8,178 bases of DNA, from the NCBI GenBank assembly GCA_016718345.1, contig JADKDN010000024.1, forward strand, positions 1 through 8,178, read 5' to 3'. Below are positions 6,626-8,178 of the stretch, in pieces (position 1 is the stretch's first letter; the number at the start of each line of letters is the position of its first letter). Origin of the DNA: Flavobacterium sp. Lineage in GTDB: Bacteria; Bacteroidota; Bacteroidia; Flavobacteriales; Flavobacteriaceae. Below the pieces are notes generated by a model. It did not search any database. It was not told the DNA's origin and worked only from the letters and a program-made list of their open reading frames with translations. The position numbers and the translations under genes were made by a program.

Positions 6626-7600
6626 ATGAAAACATATTTCACCATAATTAACATTTTGTTTTTTTGTCAATGTTGCATTTACACAAGATGACAAAGAGAC
6701 TAAAAATAACGATGTATTTAGAATAACAATTGCGACCGTTATACCGGACGACTTACCAAATCCCATTCCTACAAATTCTATTGCAACCATTAAGAATAAA
6801 AATGACTGGGATTATTACAAAAATGGTATTGGGAATTCAGAAGAAACCAATCAGTTCCAATTAGTTGTAAACCCGACTATTTCAAATCAAAAAGTAGTGG
6901 CCAATGCTCCAGTATTTGTATTAACTGAGTTTGATTTGAATTTATATTTGATTGATGCTTTCAATAAAAATATATTAGCAAGCGAAAGTATATTGATCAA
7001 AGGTTCGGGTAAATCTGAAATGAGTCATTTTTAACAGCTTTTAGATCAATATCAAATAAGGACATAAAACTATTCCTTGGAAAAAGGGAAGAAGAAAATT
7101 GTTGAATACTATGCTAGGAATTGTTCCATTGTTTATAAAAAAGCAATCGCCTTGAAGAGCAAGACAATTTGAACGAATCGCTTGCAGTATACCTTGCTTC
7201 TATTCCCGATGCTAATGAAGAGTGTTTCGATAAAGTTATTGCGGAAATAAAACGCATAAGGCTAAAAAACGTCAACCTTGAATGTAAAGATTTAATCACC
7301 AAAGCAAAAATAACTTGGCAAGGAAACCAAAATTTGGCTGGTGCAAAGGAAGTAAGTAAGTTCCTGATGGTTGTACCTAGGTCTGAAGCATGCTATACAG
7401 AAATTGATGCTATTTTTTGAAAGAAATAAAAGCAAAGTTGAACAGTCTAGAAATAAGAGATTGGGAGTTTCCAAATGAAGCAGTGGTCGTCCGAAGTTGA
7501 AATTGAAAAATTATATATTCAGGCACACCGAGATGTTGGTACAGCTTATGGAAATAATCAGCCGCAGACAATAACAAACTTTAAGGGTTGGCTTTATTGA
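6626..7600 (+). CDS. Exported protein of about 325 residues, last gene of the envelope operon (frameshifted)
   Basis: The corrected start MKTYFTIINILFFVNVAFTQ is a signal peptide (frame break near 6668). A stretch rich in beta strands follows: DVFRITIATVIPDD, NQFQLVVNPT, APVFVLTEFDLNLYLIDAF. After an indel near 7030 it reads LTAFRSISNKDIKLFLGK, and after one near 7086-7090 VEYYARNCSIVYKKAIAL. From 7169 a helical repeat-like part begins (LNESLAVYLASIPDANEECF, then helices with Cys at LECKDL and SEACYTE), resembling a TPR-type solenoid that carries regularly spaced Cys. Further breaks lie near 7417 and 7472; the end is HRDVGTAYGNNQPQTITNFK and GWLY, stop 7598-7600. I cannot name the family, but the ending looks typical of conserved Bacteroidetes proteins that follow DUF6175 genes. 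It probably acts with them in the envelope. Confidence 0.55.
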
Positions 7601-7612
7601 AAACTGAATGGT

Positions 7613-7651
7613 GGGTTATGCCGAAAGCACACCCAAAAAAATGTGAGTAGG
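7613..7651 (+). promoter_or_regulatory. Hairpin plus GAGTAGG upstream element, copy 3
   Basis: GGGT-TA-TGC (7613-7621) pairs with GCA-C-ACCC (7627-7634) around the loop cgaaa. Ten bases (seven A, then TGT) lead to GAGTAGG (7645-7651), exactly 24 bases before the ATG at 7676. The -7 box is poor here (TAAATAAT, 9 bases after GAGTAGG). Confidence 0.5.
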
Positions 7652-7675
7652 CATCCCTTTTAAATAATCAAATCA

Positions 7676-8172
7676 ATGAAAAACTATACTTTATAATTAT
7701 CTTTTGCCTTCTACTAGTTTCAAAAGCCATGTCACAAGAAGCTACAAAACAAGAAACAATGGATTGGATTGCATCTAAACTCCAAAATATCTTATTAAAC
7801 AACCTGAAGGGCCCGATTATAGGTTTGAGTACAGACAATTTTATTCGTATGCAGATGGGAAATTCATATACAAAAGAAATTATGAAAGCGACGATGAAAA
7901 AGATTGCGGATTAATTTAATATTGATAAATTTAAATAACGTGGACTGGTTATGATATTGGCTCTTCTTATCTTCAAATAAGAGGGGAATGATTTAATAAC
8001 CATCTTTAATTCCAAATCTACTTGTGGGGGAGTGATTTAGAGGAGAAGTCTTCTGTAATGCTAACAAAAACAAATGGTAATAATACATTTGAATTGGAGA
8101 TTAGAAAATGATCTTTTAATTCGAACAGAAAAGGCAATTAAACATTTGATAAATTTTAATACAAAAAAGTAG
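7676..8172 (+). CDS. Small exported protein of unknown function (frameshifted, end near window edge)
   Basis: About 165 residues. The corrected signal peptide is MKNYTLIIIFCLLLVSKAMS followed by QEATKQETMDWIASKLQ (one or two bases lost near 7694). After a break near 7822 the protein continues EYRQFYSYADGKFIYKRNYE and CGLINID, then NNVDW, YDIGSSYLQIRG, NDLITIFNSKSTCGG and DLEEKSSVMLTKTNGNN, ending LLIRTEKAIKHLINFNTKK with a TAG at 8170-8172. One more indel there would carry it past the window edge. The order of helix at the N-terminus, then strands rich in aromatics with two Cys and a final helix, recalls small secreted Bacteroidetes proteins that begin ETxxWI, but I cannot name the family. 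It has its own GAGTAGG element, so it is probably transcribed separately from the operon before it. Breaks lie near 7694, 7822, 7930, 7950, 7983, 8026 and 8108. Confidence 0.5.
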
Positions 8173-8178
8173 AGGAGA

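Noticed and set aside
7964..7984. Hairpin-like CTTAT/ATAAG as a terminator of the last gene
   Set aside because: It falls inside the corrected coding frame (SSYLQIRG) and has no T-run.

Overview
The window looks like a piece of an AT-rich Bacteroidetes chromosome, most probably a Cytophagales-type marine or environmental bacterium. The support is a TAnnTTTG-type promoter box, near absence of Shine-Dalgarno sequences, a stand-alone LytTR regulator, many small secreted proteins starting MK(N/K/T), and a gene that reads as the Bacteroidetes family DUF6175. All supported genes lie on the + strand. I see no RNA genes, CRISPR, transposase or attachment site.

Nearly every gene is interrupted by one-base gains or losses, mostly in runs of A, T, G or C. 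Homology continues smoothly across each break in another frame, so I describe genes by their frame-corrected extent. This pattern suits uncorrected sequencing error better than biological decay. Frame-corrected protein statements are inference at each junction.

Layout. (1) 3-984: the 3' end of a HisKA_3/HPK7-type histidine kinase overlapping a NarL/LuxR-type response regulator. (2) 985-1123: a gene-free spacer dominated by a long inverted repeat that ends just before the next ATG. (3) 1124-2766: a heme-oxygenase-fold protein with a possible diiron motif, an FeeM/autoinducer-synthase-like GNAT acyltransferase 4 bases behind it, then, after a 16-bp palindrome and a promoter box, a small LytTR DNA-binding protein. 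This could be a small lipid-signal or metabolite module with its own regulator. (4) 2843-3325: a small outer-membrane beta-barrel protein. (5) 3415-7600: five tightly packed genes for exported proteins (a small Cys-containing protein, a 461-residue protein with a C-terminal region that I only tentatively compare to FlgT-like domains, a lipoprotein, a DUF6175 protein and a 325-residue unknown), likely one cell-envelope operon. (6) 7676 to near the right edge: one more small exported protein.

The most notable non-coding signal is a three-part element (hairpin, short A-rich stretch, GAGTAGG) standing 23-24 bases before the start codons at 2843, 3415 and 7676, the first genes of units 4, 5 and 6.
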